A model generated the notes under the pieces. It worked only from the letters and a program-made list of their open reading frames with translations, was not told the origin of the DNA and did no database searches. From Amoeboaphelidium occidentale (lineage: Eukaryota > Aphelidiomycota > Aphelidea), in NCBI GenBank assembly GCA_023515795.1, contig JALGPX010000001.1:124001-188000 (forward strand): 64,000 nt of DNA, written 5' to 3'. Every line of letters starts with the position of its first letter. Position 1 is the stretch's first letter. A program made the position numbers and the translations under genes. Of the stretch, positions 37,319 to 48,403 are shown piece after piece.

Positions 37319-39559
37319 ATGCAAGTGCGTGCTCGTGTTACGATGAACAAGTTTGATCTATTAATAGACAAGACTTGTTTCAGAACGATGTATGGGAACG
37401 GTTTCAGAGAGGGAGATACGCTAGAAGTAGTTATGAACTACGCAAAGCAGAACTACGATGATTTGGATCTGGTTGCTGGTGATATTGTTGTTCTGCTGCC
37501 TTGGGATGAACAATGTGGCAATCTGTTCTTGAAAGGAGTAAATCGTCAGCTGGGACCAAACAATGGACAGGAGGGATACTTTCCGGCGTCAGTTGTTAAA
37601 TCGATGGACGAAAGAAGAGATAGAAGTACTTCATTTGATTCGCAGCGCAGTCAAGCATCAGAGGCGATCAGTGAAGTTGAAGAAGATACTCAGAATTTCA
37701 CTGAAGATGAGTACGTGGCATACATGGAGAGCAAGGTGCATATAGGCAGCATGTGTAGAGTAAGGTACAAGTACGAAGCACAAAGAGCAGATGAATTAGA
37801 CCTGGAAGTTGGAGATTTAGTTGCAGTCGCGCAAGCACCTCAAGGTGGTTGGTGGAAGGTAAAATACTTCAAACGTAAAACTGATGTATAGGGCGCACTG
37901 TTCACTGAACAAGGCCTCGGTAAATTAGGATGGTTTCCGTGTAATTTTCTGGAAATACTACCAGAACCAAAGCCAGAAACTCAAAAGAAGAGCAAAGGGA
38001 AAAAGCACTCTACCGCGGAACCGTCTTCTGCTTCTTCTACAATGGAAAAGAAAAGCTTCTGGAAACGTGGTGTCGCCAGAAAGAATAGCAATGAAAAGGC
38101 AACTGAAAGTGAAGGAGAAGGGGAAGAAGCCGGACGTAAACGATCAACTTCTTTTGATATTGGCAGATCTTCCAAGAGCTCAGTTAGTAGTGGTGAAGGA
38201 GAAAGAGAAAGAACGTTCTCACAGTCAAATCTAAACAAGAAAGTCGCAGAAATACTGACTTTTGGTAAATCGAAAATCAGCACACCTGAAAGCAGCAAGA
38301 AAGGCCTTCGGAAAAATGATTTAAATTCTTCGACGGGAGTTGGAGGAATATCATCGTTCTTGGGAATCGGACAGGCTTCTCCTTTGATGCAAAAGAGTGA
38401 TTCAAAAACGAACGACACCGTTGGTTCAACATCTGCGGTACATGAAGAAGAAAAGATTGCTCTGATAAACAGTTTACCAAAGAAACTGACTAAAAAATCA
38501 TGGAAGGAAGGCATACCTAAAGATCAGAGTGATAAGCTGTCAGCTAAAGATCAGATGCTTCAACAAGTGCTATGGGAACTGTTTGTTACAGAGGGAGGTT
38601 ATGTTCGCGATATGAAAATGGTTGTGGAATTGTTTATGAAACCTCTCGTTGAGAAGAAGATAATTTCAGCTAAAGATAGTGAAACAATATTCTCAAACAT
38701 CGAAAAAATAATCTCAGTTAATGAAGCATTCTATAATACTTTCGAGAGGTTCTACGAGTCTTCGCCTATAATTGATCAGTTTGGATCTTTCTTTCTAAAA
38801 TCGGTAAAACTCTGTTGTGTATGTATTATACTTAATTTTTAGTGCGAGACTTTTGCCGCTTACACTGTTTATTGCAGAGCTAATCAAAAGGCTATGGCGA
38901 AAATCAAAGATTTATTGGTACAAAATGACACGTTCAGTTCATTTGTAAAGGAAGCTTCACAGAGATCCATCACAAGACATTTGGATTTGCAAAGCTACCT
39001 ACTGAAACCTCTTCAACGCATAACAAAATATCCTGCGCTTATCTTAGAAATCTTGAGAAATACTCCTAAAACTCATCCAGATAGAAGAAATCTTGAAATA
39101 TCTTTGGCAAAAATGCAAAACATAATGGTGGCTATTAATGATGGTATTGATGGTGTTCAAAAAATCGCAGATATTCAAAACTCTTTTGATGAGAAGATTA
39201 CATTAACATCCCCAACTAGATACTTTCTGAGAGAAGACAGTATATTATTGTCCTCTTCATCTCCTGACCACAAACAAAAGCTTGGACAGCTCTTCCTATT
39301 CAACGATCTTATCATATTGGCAAAGAAGGATTGGAGAGACAAGAACCGTTTAGTAGAGAAGGCATATCTTTCAGATTTCCATGTAAACGATGAAGCACTT
39401 GATCCTGCAAGTTCAACTTTGGAATTATCATTTGATCAAGACTCTGATGGTAGCAACAGTAACAAAACATCAGCAGCGATACGTTACAACATCGTCTTTG
39501 AGACCAAGTCTAAACGAGATAATTGGCTACAAGCTTGGAAATCCATAAACACGTTCTAG
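37319..39559 (+). CDS. SH3-SH3-DH-PH Rho guanine-nucleotide exchange factor
   Basis: 722 aa in three exons. Intron 37859-37891 (33 nt) removes an apparent in-frame TAG and rebuilds the second SH3 as GGWWKGALFTEQGLGKLGWF. Intron 38804-38842 (39 nt) lies inside the DH domain. SH3-1 about 35-100 (VMNYAKQNYDDLDLVAGDIV), SH3-2 about 140-205, Ser/Lys-rich linker, DH about 395-590 (LWELFVTEGGYVRDMKMVVE, HLDLQSYLLKPLQRITKYPA), PH to the end (LGQLFLFNDLIILAKKDW). The DH core helix with LLKPLQRITKYP is the GTPase-contact helix. It would activate a Rho/Cdc42-type GTPase at the cortex. Partner GTPase unknown. Confidence 0.88.
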
Positions 39560-39608
39560 AAATAGATCTAGTCTCTTTGTGATATTTTTTCTTCATTGTA
39601 ATCCAATC

Positions 39609-40453
39609 ATGGGATGTTGTTACAGTGCCAGTCGAGCGAATCGAAACGAGGATGAGAACATGGACACCAATGGGCTTCCCACAGGTATTTTCGGAGAGAA
39701 GGAAAAGTGTTTTAATGACGTCATCATAGGAAGCAATAAACCATTCAGACGAAATAAGAACTTCAAGACAGAAAAGCAAATGACAGAAGCAGAACTTAAA
39801 CAGAAGAGGGACACATTCTGGGACACTGCGCCCAAATACGATGTAACATTTTCATTGAATTATTTTGAGGATGGACTAAACTTTTTTAATGTTCTTTCTT
39901 GAAGGGTCGAACGGAAATATGGCTTGCGATTAAATGTGCTTGTGAAACAGATGATGATGCTCTGGCCCAAGCAATTCTGGACGGAGCCAATGTCGTAATA
40001 CCCACAGGATTTCTAAATGATGGCGCCTATGATGAATTGGGAAATCGTTACATAATACCGGAGTACTGCATTGCTGATCCTGTGAATTTGATACGTGATC
40101 AAAAGTCAGCTGGAAGTTCAGCTAGCGACAAGGATAGTTCCACTCCTACAAACGCAGACTTGATAGTTTCAGACAGGAAAAGCTGTCCTTATCCAATTCT
40201 ACTCAGGCTATCAACTAATAAGGATGTGAAGTTTAATCAGGGCGATTTATATGAGGATGATACTTTGGCTACGTTAACTTTGAGATTATACGAAGCAGAA
40301 CCTGAGGCCAAAAATGCTTCAAATGTCCGATTCCTTTGCATGGGTCGATTATTGGATCCTACAAAAACACTGAAAGATGCGATCGCTATTCAAACACACG
40401 GCGGCATTAAAATCGAATCGGTTATACTTCAGGTTATGCTTTCCTTTAGTTGA
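39609..40453 (+). CDS. UBTD1/2-like ubiquitin-domain protein, N-myristoylated
   Basis: 260 aa in two exons; intron 39843-39904 (62 nt, the longest I resolved). N-terminus MGCCYSASRAN suits N-myristoylation plus palmitoylation. DC-UbP/UBTD N-terminal domain: KRDTFWDTAPKYDGRTEIWL, LAQAILDGANVVIPTG, AYDELGNRYIIPEYCI and PVNLI match UBTD1/2 closely. The C-terminal ubiquitin-like fold (about 175-255) is ILLRLSTNKDVKF ... VRFLCMGRLLDPTKTLKDA. UBTD proteins bind E2 ubiquitin-conjugating enzymes of the UBE2D class. Start chosen at the myristoylation ATG. Confidence 0.88.
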
Positions 40454-40496
40454 TGAATGAATATATTCCATACTCGTTTTATTTGAATCGTTTGGT

Positions 40497-41318
40497 TTAG
40501 CTTAAGTCCACAACTTTAGCATCGCAATATGAAACAAAATCCTTCACAGGAATAGAAAGCTTCCAGTCAATGTGCCCAGCTCCTAAAAAGCATATCGGAG
40601 GTTGAAGCAGAGTAAGACCCTTTTCTATGAATACAGGAATATTCGACTGTAACGCAATCGGAGTAACACCGCCCTTCTTGAAACCAGTCAGCAATTCAGA
40701 TACTTGTTCATTAGCAAGCCGGAAGTTAAAGTTCTTTCTTGGAACAGAATTATCCTTTAACCCGCGCACAAAGTTCATCATTCGTTGCGTGTTCAGTTTC
40801 GAAGTGTATTGCACCACGACCAAATAATACTTTGAGTTTAAAGGATCTGTCATGTACTTCTCATGTTCTTCTTTAACCAGGGGTATTTCATCATCGTGGC
40901 CTGTGTTATATCTTGTATTTTCAAATAGGACAGACTTACAGAGGTGGTGTTGTGAAGGTGCATGCAACCTAATTGCCCTCTTCAGAAGCGTCCATTCATA
41001 GTATTGAGGCTCAACCTGATAAAGCCTTAACAAAAGCAACTTCTCTTTAGCTTCATTTAGAATTCTTTGAACTTCCTCTGGGATGCTCGCAGTATCATTA
41101 AAGACAATCTGATTATTGCTTAGGCGCACAAGGCTCGATTTCGTTGCCAATTGGTCACTAGACCGTTCTTCCTTTGCGATATTATAAAAGCACTTCATAA
41201 ATTGCTTAGATATTTTATCATTCTTGTAGAGAACATCGATGCGTTCCATAATCTGCACCACATCTTCCGCAGCGTCGTGATCATTCAAAACTTCGCTTAG
41301 CAAAGCGGGTTCAGCCAT
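40497..41318 (-). CDS. YbaK/ProX-like aminoacyl-tRNA deacylase domain protein
   Basis: 273 aa, intronless. N-terminal helical part (MERIDVLYKNDKISKQF), then a YbaK-type editing fold from about residue 130: CKSVLFENTRY, SKYYLVVVQYTSKLNTQRMM (substrate-side strand), LANEQVSELLTGFKKGGVTP, and FIEKGLTLLQPPICFLGAGH. These are the fungal members of the Cys-tRNA(Pro) deacylase / prolyl-tRNA-synthetase-associated family, which hydrolyse mischarged tRNA. Substrate here is inferred only. ATATATCA (TATA-like) lies 35 nt upstream. Confidence 0.75.
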   Translation of the reverse strand: MAEPALLSEVLNDHDAAEDVVQIMERIDVLYKNDKISKQFMKCFYNIAKEERSSDQLATKSSLVRLSNNQIVFNDTASIPEEVQRILNEAKEKLLLLRLYQVEPQYYEWTLLKRAIRLHAPSQHHLCKSVLFENTRYNTGHDDEIPLVKEEHEKYMTDPLNSKYYLVVVQYTSKLNTQRMMNFVRGLKDNSVPRKNFNFRLANEQVSELLTGFKKGGVTPIALQSNIPVFIEKGLTLLQPPICFLGAGHIDWKLSIPVKDFVSYCDAKVVDLS

Positions 41319-41350
41319 TAGAAGAAAAAGAACAATAAGTCACAGCCCCA

Positions 41351-41360
41351 CTATATATCA
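41351..41360 (-). promoter_or_regulatory. TATA-like element upstream of the YbaK gene
   Basis: Minus strand reads TGATATATAG, 33-42 nt before the ATG at 41318, inside the 135-bp divergent spacer shared with the peroxisomal carrier gene. Confidence 0.3.
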
Positions 41361-41453
41361 CAAAAGTATCCAACAGGCGAAATATTTACACGATCGCATA
41401 TGACAAGGAACGCTTTGCCTTGTTTGTTTCAATTTTCGTGCTCTGAAACGCAA

Positions 41454-42478
41454 ATGGCTGCGAATATTGAGAATCTTGTCCATGCCATCGCGGGTAAATT
41501 TTCCCATTGAAAGCAGAAGAATTAAGGCATTTTGAAATCTTTAGGCGCTGGTGGTGGCATAATAAGCATGACTCTGACTTATCCATTAATTACAATCGGA
41601 ACAAGAATGCAGACGTCCCATGGAAAGCAAACCTTTACAGATTCATTATTCAAAACGTACAAAAAGGAAGGCATTGCAGGGCTCTACTCTGGCTTGGACA
41701 CTGCGGTATTCGGAATCGCTGTAACAAATGGCGTTTACTATTACTGGTACGAAATCGCAAAGAAGGCGTTTGAGAAGGATGGCAAACTGAGCATTGCTGA
41801 GTCGCTATTGGCTGGTGGTCTTGCTGGTGCTGCGACTGTATTGGTCACTAATCCTATTTGGGTTCTTAATACAAGGCTTGCTAGTGGCAAGGGAAATAAG
41901 AGCATTGACGAAGATTCGCCATCATCTTCACAGGAACAGCTTGTTAAAGATCAGTCTGCTTTTGATGTTCTGTTAAGTATCATCAGAGAAGAAGGCGTTC
42001 AATCTTTATGGCAAGGTGTATGGCCTGCATTGATTCTTGTCGCAAACCCTTCGATTCAGTACATGGCATTTGAACAATTGAAACAGTTGATGACTGATAA
42101 GTGGCGTGCTCTGAATAGTTTTGATTATTTTCTACTTGGTGCTGTAAGTAAATTGGCTGCTACATTTATTACTTATCCTTACATGTAAGTTTCAAGGTTT
42201 AAAGTGTGGCTAAACCTAAAAATTGTAGCGTGGTAAAGTCAAGAATGCAATTAAAACAGAAGCATAAGATCTCTACTTATGAAGCGCTTCGTAAAATTAT
42301 TAATGATGAAGGCATTGCTGGGCTTTACAAAGGCTTAGGGAGCAAGCTTGCACAGAGTGTATTAACAGCAGCTATTCTGTTCTGGGCAAAGGAGTCACTA
42401 GTTGATGTTACACGAGAGGCATTGATATTCATCATGTCATTGTCTACTCTAATGAAGGCAAAGAAGTTAAGTCAATAA
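41454..42478 (+). CDS. Peroxisomal adenine-nucleotide/CoA carrier (PMP47/ANT1, SLC25A17 type)
   Basis: 309 aa in three exons; introns 41494-41544 (51 nt) and 42185-42228 (44 nt). Spliced N-terminus ENLVHAIAGAGGGIISMTLT is the typical peroxisomal carrier start. Three mitochondrial-carrier repeats with degenerate signatures lacking the acidic residue: YPLITIGTRMQTSHGK, TNPIWVLNTRLASGKG, TYPYIVVKSRMQLKQ. Six membrane helices. These carriers exchange ATP, CoA or NAD-type cofactors across the peroxisomal membrane to support beta-oxidation. GIAGLYKGLGSKLAQSVLTA confirms repeat three. The substrate cannot be fixed from sequence. Confidence 0.88.
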
Positions 42479-42502
42479 ATAGCCAAATTAAATCATGTGA
42501 TC

Positions 42503-42866
42503 TCATAATCGTTGTTCGATGGTCTGTTTCAGACATCTAGCCCTGGCAACATACATAAAACACTTGATCATCATTAGATTATCTCTTGGGAATATCAATA
42601 GACCTCTTATACTTCCAAAGAACGTCACTTGCTGAGTTGAAACCACGAGCAGATCACCTTTGACCATTTCCTGAGCTGGCCAATCGCAAAGCTTTTCTTT
42701 TCCAATACAACTTTGCAGAAGATTCAATGCCTACGGTAATTTACTCCTAAAGAACCTGTTTCGGTCTTACCTCTTTAGACTTATTCATCATCAAAGGATC
42801 CGCCTCCCAAATTCCCAGCTGAGAGGAGGCGTCTGAACTCGTGGAATCCTTCGATACCGTCGCCAT
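42503..42866 (-). CDS. Small protein of unknown family, head-to-head overlapping the ATOS-like gene
   Basis: Two exons: 42771-42866 and 42503-42730, with intron 42731-42770 (40 nt, GTAAGA...CCGTAG, phase 0). Product 107 aa, starting MATVSKDSTSSDASSQLGIW and ending LKQTIEQRL; the middle has KGDLLVVSTQQVTFFGSIRG. Not recognised; no signal peptide. The first exon and intron lie antisense to the first exons and intron of the plus-strand ATOS-like gene. A canonical donor GTAAGA and a stop-free frame in both exons support it, but without a homologue it may be chance. Confidence 0.4.
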
Positions 42867-43663
42867 TGAAACAGTCGACTGAAGGCACCGCTTTTGGATC
42901 AGCAGATGATGAGCCGCTCAAGAGCCCTTCATTCATCAAAAGAAGATCATCGCTGACGGGCTCTCTTTTGGGGAATTATGAAGAATCTATTCTGAATGGA
43001 CGTCTATCGACACCTCCGTCTGCATCGATTGATTTCCTCTGTCAGATTTCAGCATTGTCCTCAACTTCTTCTATCGCATTGAAACCGATTAGCATTCCAT
43101 TCAAAGCTCAATTCTACCGCATCACGTCATCGGCATCGTTTGGCTCGGGATCTGTCGCAACTAATACTTCCATCAGGCATAGATCTCTTTCTGATTCCAC
43201 AGGCGCACACATCAACGCAGATCAATTGGCTGCTTCGTTCAACAGGCGCATGTCTTTGCAGTCGTCGCTTCCGTTTGTCGAAGAGGTTGGCACGCCGTAT
43301 ATTGGCACGATTGATTTGTCACAACCAATTCAAATCCCATTTCAGGGCAAACTTCAAATTATCATTAGAAATATGGACAAATCTGTCGTGAAGGTGTTTT
43401 TAATTTCATACGATTACTCTGGGTTGAGTGTTGGTAACCGATCGTTTTTGAGGCACAAGATTTATGCTAAGCCAAAGGATCCTGATGCAATGCCAGGCGT
43501 TAAGGATTCTTTAAGATATGCTGTGTGTCTGCAATTCGTTTGTGGAAGTAATGAAGATGGTAAAAAGAAACGGTTATACATTACAAAGAATATCAGAGCA
43601 GTGTTTTCAAACAGAGTAATTAGTGATCAGGAGGAATACAGAGTGGTTTATGATAGTGTGTGA
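42727..43663 (+). CDS. ATOS/FAM214-like conserved-domain protein
   Basis: 297 aa. No ATG precedes the conserved domain in its own exon, so the start must be upstream: a 9-nt exon (ATG-CCT-ACG at 42727) spliced through intron 42736-42778 (43 nt) fits in phase 0. Domain one: GSLLGNYEESILNGRLSTPP, the ATOS (DUF4210) core; domain two: TPYIGTIDLSQPIQIPFQGK, VKVFLISYDYSGL, RYAVCLQFVCGSNEDGKKKR and RLYITKNIRAVFSNR, the ATOS C-terminal region also found in a fission yeast meiotic chromosome-segregation protein. In animals ATOS is a nuclear transcription regulator; the fungal role is not settled. Confidence 0.75.
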
Positions 43664-43726
43664 CTATGATGGATGGCTGCTTAATAGAAGTTTCTTTTGC
43701 ATTTCATTTAGAGATACATTCTGCTT

Positions 43727-45609
43727 TTATTGTTCAATTAGGTCTCCAAACACTTTGAAGATGTCTCCCTTAACAAAATCATTGTCCACAATGTTCACCA
43801 AGTAATAGGAGTCAGCAATACCTTCTAACAATTTGGCTGGTTCAGAGTCCTTCTCGTACAATAAAGCCCATTCATTCCAGATTTGGAAAGCTTCATTCTT
43901 CCATGCCAAGAAACTGTTCTTTTCTACAATTGTTGGCTGAAGGATTTCTTTACCTGGGAAAACACCCCAAGTGACAGCATTCACAGTTTCAATTTCGCCA
44001 GAGACATTAGTCAACAAAGTTCCTTGTTTATCAACAGCATAATAAGTGAATGAAGGATAATTTTTTAGAGAATTGATTAAATCATTCATTGCTTTTGGAT
44101 GAACAAAGAATTCCAAGTAAGCCTTCTGGTAAACATAACCATTCTTTGGTCCCCAACCAAAAGTAGTGTCTTTAGATGGCAAACCATTAACAGCAGGCTG
44201 AGAGTTGACAGTCAAGAAACCTTGCTTGTTTAATTTGATAAGTTGATCCTTTATACAATCTGTTTCTGCAGACAAAGGCTGGTCACACCATGGTAAAGCT
44301 CTGATTTCTCCTTTACAATACTTTGAGAAAATTTCACAGACTTCCTCAGTTGTTTTAGGAGTGTCCCATAATTCAAGTGCTTCAGCTGGAGTGTACTTCA
44401 AAGAAATACCATAACCATCCAACTCACCATAAGCAGGAGATCTGCTATCACCCCATCTGCCGTTAGGGAATTCATCCCAAGCTTCAGTGCGCATAACATA
44501 AGTTCTTGTGCGATTCTTCCAGAAAATAGGTCTAACATTTTCTTTTGTACGATTCTTGGCCAGAGATGGTTGCCATGGTAAAGGTTTAGCAACTTCAATG
44601 TCAGCAACAAATTGTAAACCTTCCAAAATCAAACGAACACTCTTTTCCAAATTCAAAGTGTAAAAGTGGAAGCATCTGGTTCCGTGAGCCTTCAACTTGT
44701 TACACATTGCAATCGCGAGCTGAACACCATAATCCTTGACAGCCTGATCGTCGTCTTTAATTGGCTCAAGGGCCTTCCATATTTCAGGAGGCACATAAGT
44801 CTTGCACAGTGTAGTCATTCTCTTGAAACCACCATAACTCTGGATAGGCATGATACCAGGCAAAATAGGAACATTAATTCCAATGGATCTACACTTCTCG
44901 ACCCACCTTAAATACAACTCCGTGTCATAAAACAACTGAGTAACAATGTAATCAGCACCAGCATCAACCTTCTCCTTCAAAAACAGCAAATCAGCTTCCT
45001 TGTCTGGATTGTCAAGGTGACCTTCAGGATAACCAGCAACGGACACACAAAAATAATCGCCATACTCTGCGCGAATGTACTTGACCAAATCAACCGCATT
45101 AGAGAAGCCAGAGTCACACTGAACCCACTCAGTTTGACCACGAGGAGGATCTACACACAGTAGAAGTTAGACATTCAGACAAGCAATATTAAACTAACCC
45201 CCTCTTAACGCCAAAATGTTCTGAATACCTGCATCCTTTGCTTCCTTCAGCGCCAAATCGATCTTTTCCTTTGGCATATTTGTGCAGGTCAAATGCATAC
45301 AAGTTTCCAAGCCATAAACGTTCTGAGCAGTCGAGCAAATCTCCATCGTCAACTCGCTGGTTGTTCCACCAGCACCCCACGTGACGTCGATGAATTCAGG
45401 GCCCAGTGTGTACATTCTAAACAAGTTAATCGAGAGGTCTAAGCCATTTACCGTTCCAGACGATCAAACAAGTTTTGCACACCCTAAAGAGTTCAGCTTA
45501 GCGGTAAAGTTGGTGCGATTACCTGTGCGGTTTTCGGTGGGAAATATTCAAACGACCATCCGCAGCGGTCTTCATTTATTGCAGTGTTAATTTTGTCAAT
45601 GATTTTCAT
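43727..45609 (-). CDS. Methylenetetrahydrofolate reductase
   Basis: 586 aa in four exons: 45523-45609, 45452-45483 (32-nt microexon), 45199-45416, 43727-45150; introns of 39, 35 and 48 nt. N-terminal FAD-dependent TIM barrel: [53 protein letters not shown], and [21 protein letters not shown]-terminal regulatory domain includes [20 protein letters not shown]. Reduces 5,10-methylene-THF to 5-methyl-THF, feeding methionine synthesis. Length matches the yeast Met12/Met13 pair; which of the two is nearer cannot be decided by eye. Confidence 0.95.
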
Positions 45610-45695
45610 GTCGTCGAGCAAACACAACAGCGACAATCTGATTGTGTCACAACAGGAATTCACAGCGAAACGCGATTCGGCGAATAGAAATCGCT

Positions 45696-47022
45696 TCAAG
45701 GCAAGCGCTCAGCTGACGTTCCTGGTGAGTTTGTGCTGCTTTTACTTTTGCTTGGAGGTGCGTTGATGTCAAGTAAACCCATCGCTTCAGCATTTGTCAG
45801 GATGTTGTTTGGTGATACCGATGCTGGTCTTACATCTAAAGGTGCACTACCCAATGTTTCAAAAATATTTGCCAATATATCATCTGTAATGTCAGCAGTT
45901 AATGGAATATCTGCTCCTTCCTCGCCTGCGACATACGACCTATTAAGCATGGCTTGTCGTTCTGGTATGATTCTTGAATGGTGTCGTTCCTGTTTACCAT
46001 CTTCAACTACAAAAGAAGCTACTCGGTCCAAATAAGCATTGTCATTTTTTGTGGGTGATTTTGAAGCTGGAAATTTGAAAGTATCAAGAAGTTCTTGTTG
46101 TCTACGGAACTCTTCTTCTGTGATTTCGATACCCTGCGCTCTAATGCTATCCAACATTTTTCTTTCTTCTTCACTTAGTACACTTTGATTCTTCTGCGGC
46201 GCAACATGCTTTACTGGGACGTGAACGGACTGTCTAGCCGGTTTTGGGTTACTTGAGTGTCGTTTAGAGTATGATGAATCGCGCGCATGAGAATCTCTGT
46301 GAGAGTGTCTTTTGCTTTCATGCTTTTGTGGACTATTCAAAGCATCATTAGAACTCAAATTACTTGAAGCTCTGTTCAAACTCATCTGTGACTCTCTGAC
46401 CTTTGATTTGTTATGACTCTTGCTTGACTTCTTCTTCTGATGCTGTTTACGTCTCATTAAATCGTAATCAGGAGTAGTAGCAGCAGCGGGACGATTGTAC
46501 AATACGGAGCGATCAATCTGAATACCTCTAGGATCTTTCCAATCTTTTGGTTGAGGTATAATTTCATAAGCCTTCTCCAAACCTAGCAAACTTCTCCTGT
46601 ATTTTTGCCTTCTCCTGCAAAAGTACATACATAACAAGGTATTAGCCATTATAAGGAGAATCGTAAAAGACACCAATAATATTTGTGTGTTGCCATCAGC
46701 CGTGTTCACTTTGAACCCTGCGACAAAGGCTGGATCAGGAACATTTGGAACTGTTTGTCTAAAAGTGATCTTCAGTCTAGTCTTGTAGGATTTTGAGCTA
46801 TTCGTGGATGACAATGTATCATAGTCTGTCATATAATCATAAGTGAAATCATCTATGTTACTCCTCCGAGTTGTAACAACCAGAGGTGTGGTTGTTGCTG
46901 ATGCTTCCGCTGTCGCAGTAATTGCGATTGCTACAAAGGTCGGTTTCAACTATTCCAAATGATCTACCTGTCTCTAATAGTAAGCATGTAAGCAATATAA
47001 GAACGCTAACGGGACGATACAT
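45696..47022 (-). CDS. Single-pass type I membrane protein, unknown
   Basis: 429 aa in two exons. Exon 1 (46968-47022) encodes a signal peptide, MYRPVSVLILLTCLLLETA; intron 46931-46967 (37 nt, phase 1). Short Thr/Ser-rich ectodomain (EASATTTPLVVTTRRSNI) and an ALKITFRQ-like beta segment, then one helix (TQILLVSFTILLIMANTLLC) followed by CMYFCRRRQKYRR. The long cytoplasmic tail is basic then disordered (RRKQHQKKKSSKSHNKSK, His/Ser-rich). Same overall plan as the repeat glycoprotein at 8.5-11 kb but no sequence relation. Could be a wall-stress sensor; function unknown. Confidence 0.65.
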
Positions 47023-47098
47023 GGCGGTTTGCGAAAATCAATATATTTATATATACACCAAGACGATCGAATGAATTTACCACTAACAAGCAGCAAAC

Positions 47099-48334
47099 TC
47101 ATTCTGATTTTGTGTCGGAATAATCAATGTACTCAAAGCTTTCTTCTTTTGTCGGTCCTCTGTGCTTTAATTTACTTTTGCCAATGGTGTTATCTTTTGA
47201 TTTCCCTTCATTGAATCCCAACGCGTTGTCAAGGTGAATTTCTTCAATGTATGCGTCTGTGTGGCGTTCATTAATGGGAGTAACATCAGCATAAGTAATA
47301 TCCTCTTTCTTTTCCGATAAATTCGGTGCAATCGAATAAGCAACAGCTGTTGTAACCCAAGATAGCAATCCAGGCAATAATGTGGATTTTGGTGATGGCA
47401 AAACATCCTTGAATGTGTCAACGGTAGCAACTGAAATAGTCGAAGTCCTGCGATCATCCCCAGGATCAATGGTAGTCTGTGGTCTTGTGCCAGGAATAGA
47501 CGGAGGGATTATTTCTTCGGGTATTCTTAAGCTTTCTTGATATTTAGCGTACAATTTCGAAGCTTTCTCTGATAGAATCTCAAATAAGGTTCTAACAGAC
47601 TGATTACCTCCACCATTGCCGTCTGGACCTAATGATCTATCACCAGGCAGAGGTTGCAGTTCAACATGAGCCGCAGCTAATAATCTATCAATAACACGAT
47701 AGTACTGAATCGCAGGCCAAAAGATCAAACCATAAGCAACGATATAACACAAAGCAACTTCAGGAAACAATAACAATATCGCCTGTAATAAACAATACAA
47801 AATAAATCCTGTTAGCGCGTACAATCCCAAATTATGCGAGCGCAGTGCAATGAAATTAGACTTGAAAGCGTAAAAGTAAAACTCAAAAGTCGCCAAGCGA
47901 ACACATAGCGCATTGAAGTCAACCAGAGCACTCGCAGGCAAAGAGTTACGCTGATCATATCTTATCGCTGAATTGAACCTTCCGACAAGATCCGTGCGCC
48001 TCCAATACTGACTAATTGTAAGAATATCGTAAATGAAGTAAATAAAGCCAAGATTCAACAGTAAACTCAGCCACTGCGCTTTGATGAATAACGTGAAGCC
48101 ATAAGAGTACAGCCCAATAAAAAGCAACGCAATCACCGGTTTCTTGCCAAGCAGAATGGAAACGTAAAAGTTTGTGATCATTTCTCTGTGTTGCGCCAAT
48201 TGGCTTCCGTAATACACAGAGCGCTCATTTATCCACTTTTCCTTCAACGCAGCGTCTCTTTCAGAACTGTTCAGTCCGTTAGTGGTCGGCTCTGGTGCAG
48301 AATTGTTTGTGGTACCAAAGAATGATGAAAACAT
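47099..48334 (-). CDS. RETREG/FAM134-like reticulon-homology protein with C-terminal LIR candidate
   Basis: 411 aa from ATG 48334; the frame is open to 48385 without ATG. Two hydrophobic hairpins typical of a reticulon-homology domain: ILLGKKPVIALLFIGLYSYG with LLNLGFIYFIYDIL, and GLYALTGFILYCLLQAILLL with FPEVALCYIVAYGLIFWPA. The segment after hairpin two (YYRVIDRLLAAAHVEL) matches the FAM134 amphipathic helix position. The last residues are KEESFEYIDYSDTKSE: FEYI at about 400-403 with acidic/Ser flanks is a good Atg8-interaction motif, as in FAM134B (DDFELLD). Predicted ER-membrane shaping and ER-phagy receptor. Family by topology and motif; sequence identity is low. Confidence 0.6.
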   Translation of the reverse strand: MFSSFFGTTNNSAPEPTTNGLNSSERDAALKEKWINERSVYYGSQLAQHREMITNFYVSILLGKKPVIALLFIGLYSYGFTLFIKAQWLSLLLNLGFIYFIYDILTISQYWRRTDLVGRFNSAIRYDQRNSLPASALVDFNALCVRLATFEFYFYAFKSNFIALRSHNLGLYALTGFILYCLLQAILLLFPEVALCYIVAYGLIFWPAIQYYRVIDRLLAAAHVELQPLPGDRSLGPDGNGGGNQSVRTLFEILSEKASKLYAKYQESLRIPEEIIPPSIPGTRPQTTIDPGDDRRTSTISVATVDTFKDVLPSPKSTLLPGLLSWVTTAVAYSIAPNLSEKKEDITYADVTPINERHTDAYIEEIHLDNALGFNEGKSKDNTIGKSKLKHRGPTKEESFEYIDYSDTKSE

Positions 48335-48403
48335 CTCAAGGAAATGATGAAACTCTCGAATCACGAAGTCACGCGACACTTTCAAGCTGTTCTATTGGAA
48401 GCT

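Noticed and set aside
37889-37891. Apparent in-frame TAG in the RhoGEF second SH3 domain
   Set aside because: A 33-nt GT-AG intron (37859-37891) removes it and restores a perfect SH3 (GGWWKGALFTEQG), so no recoding is needed.
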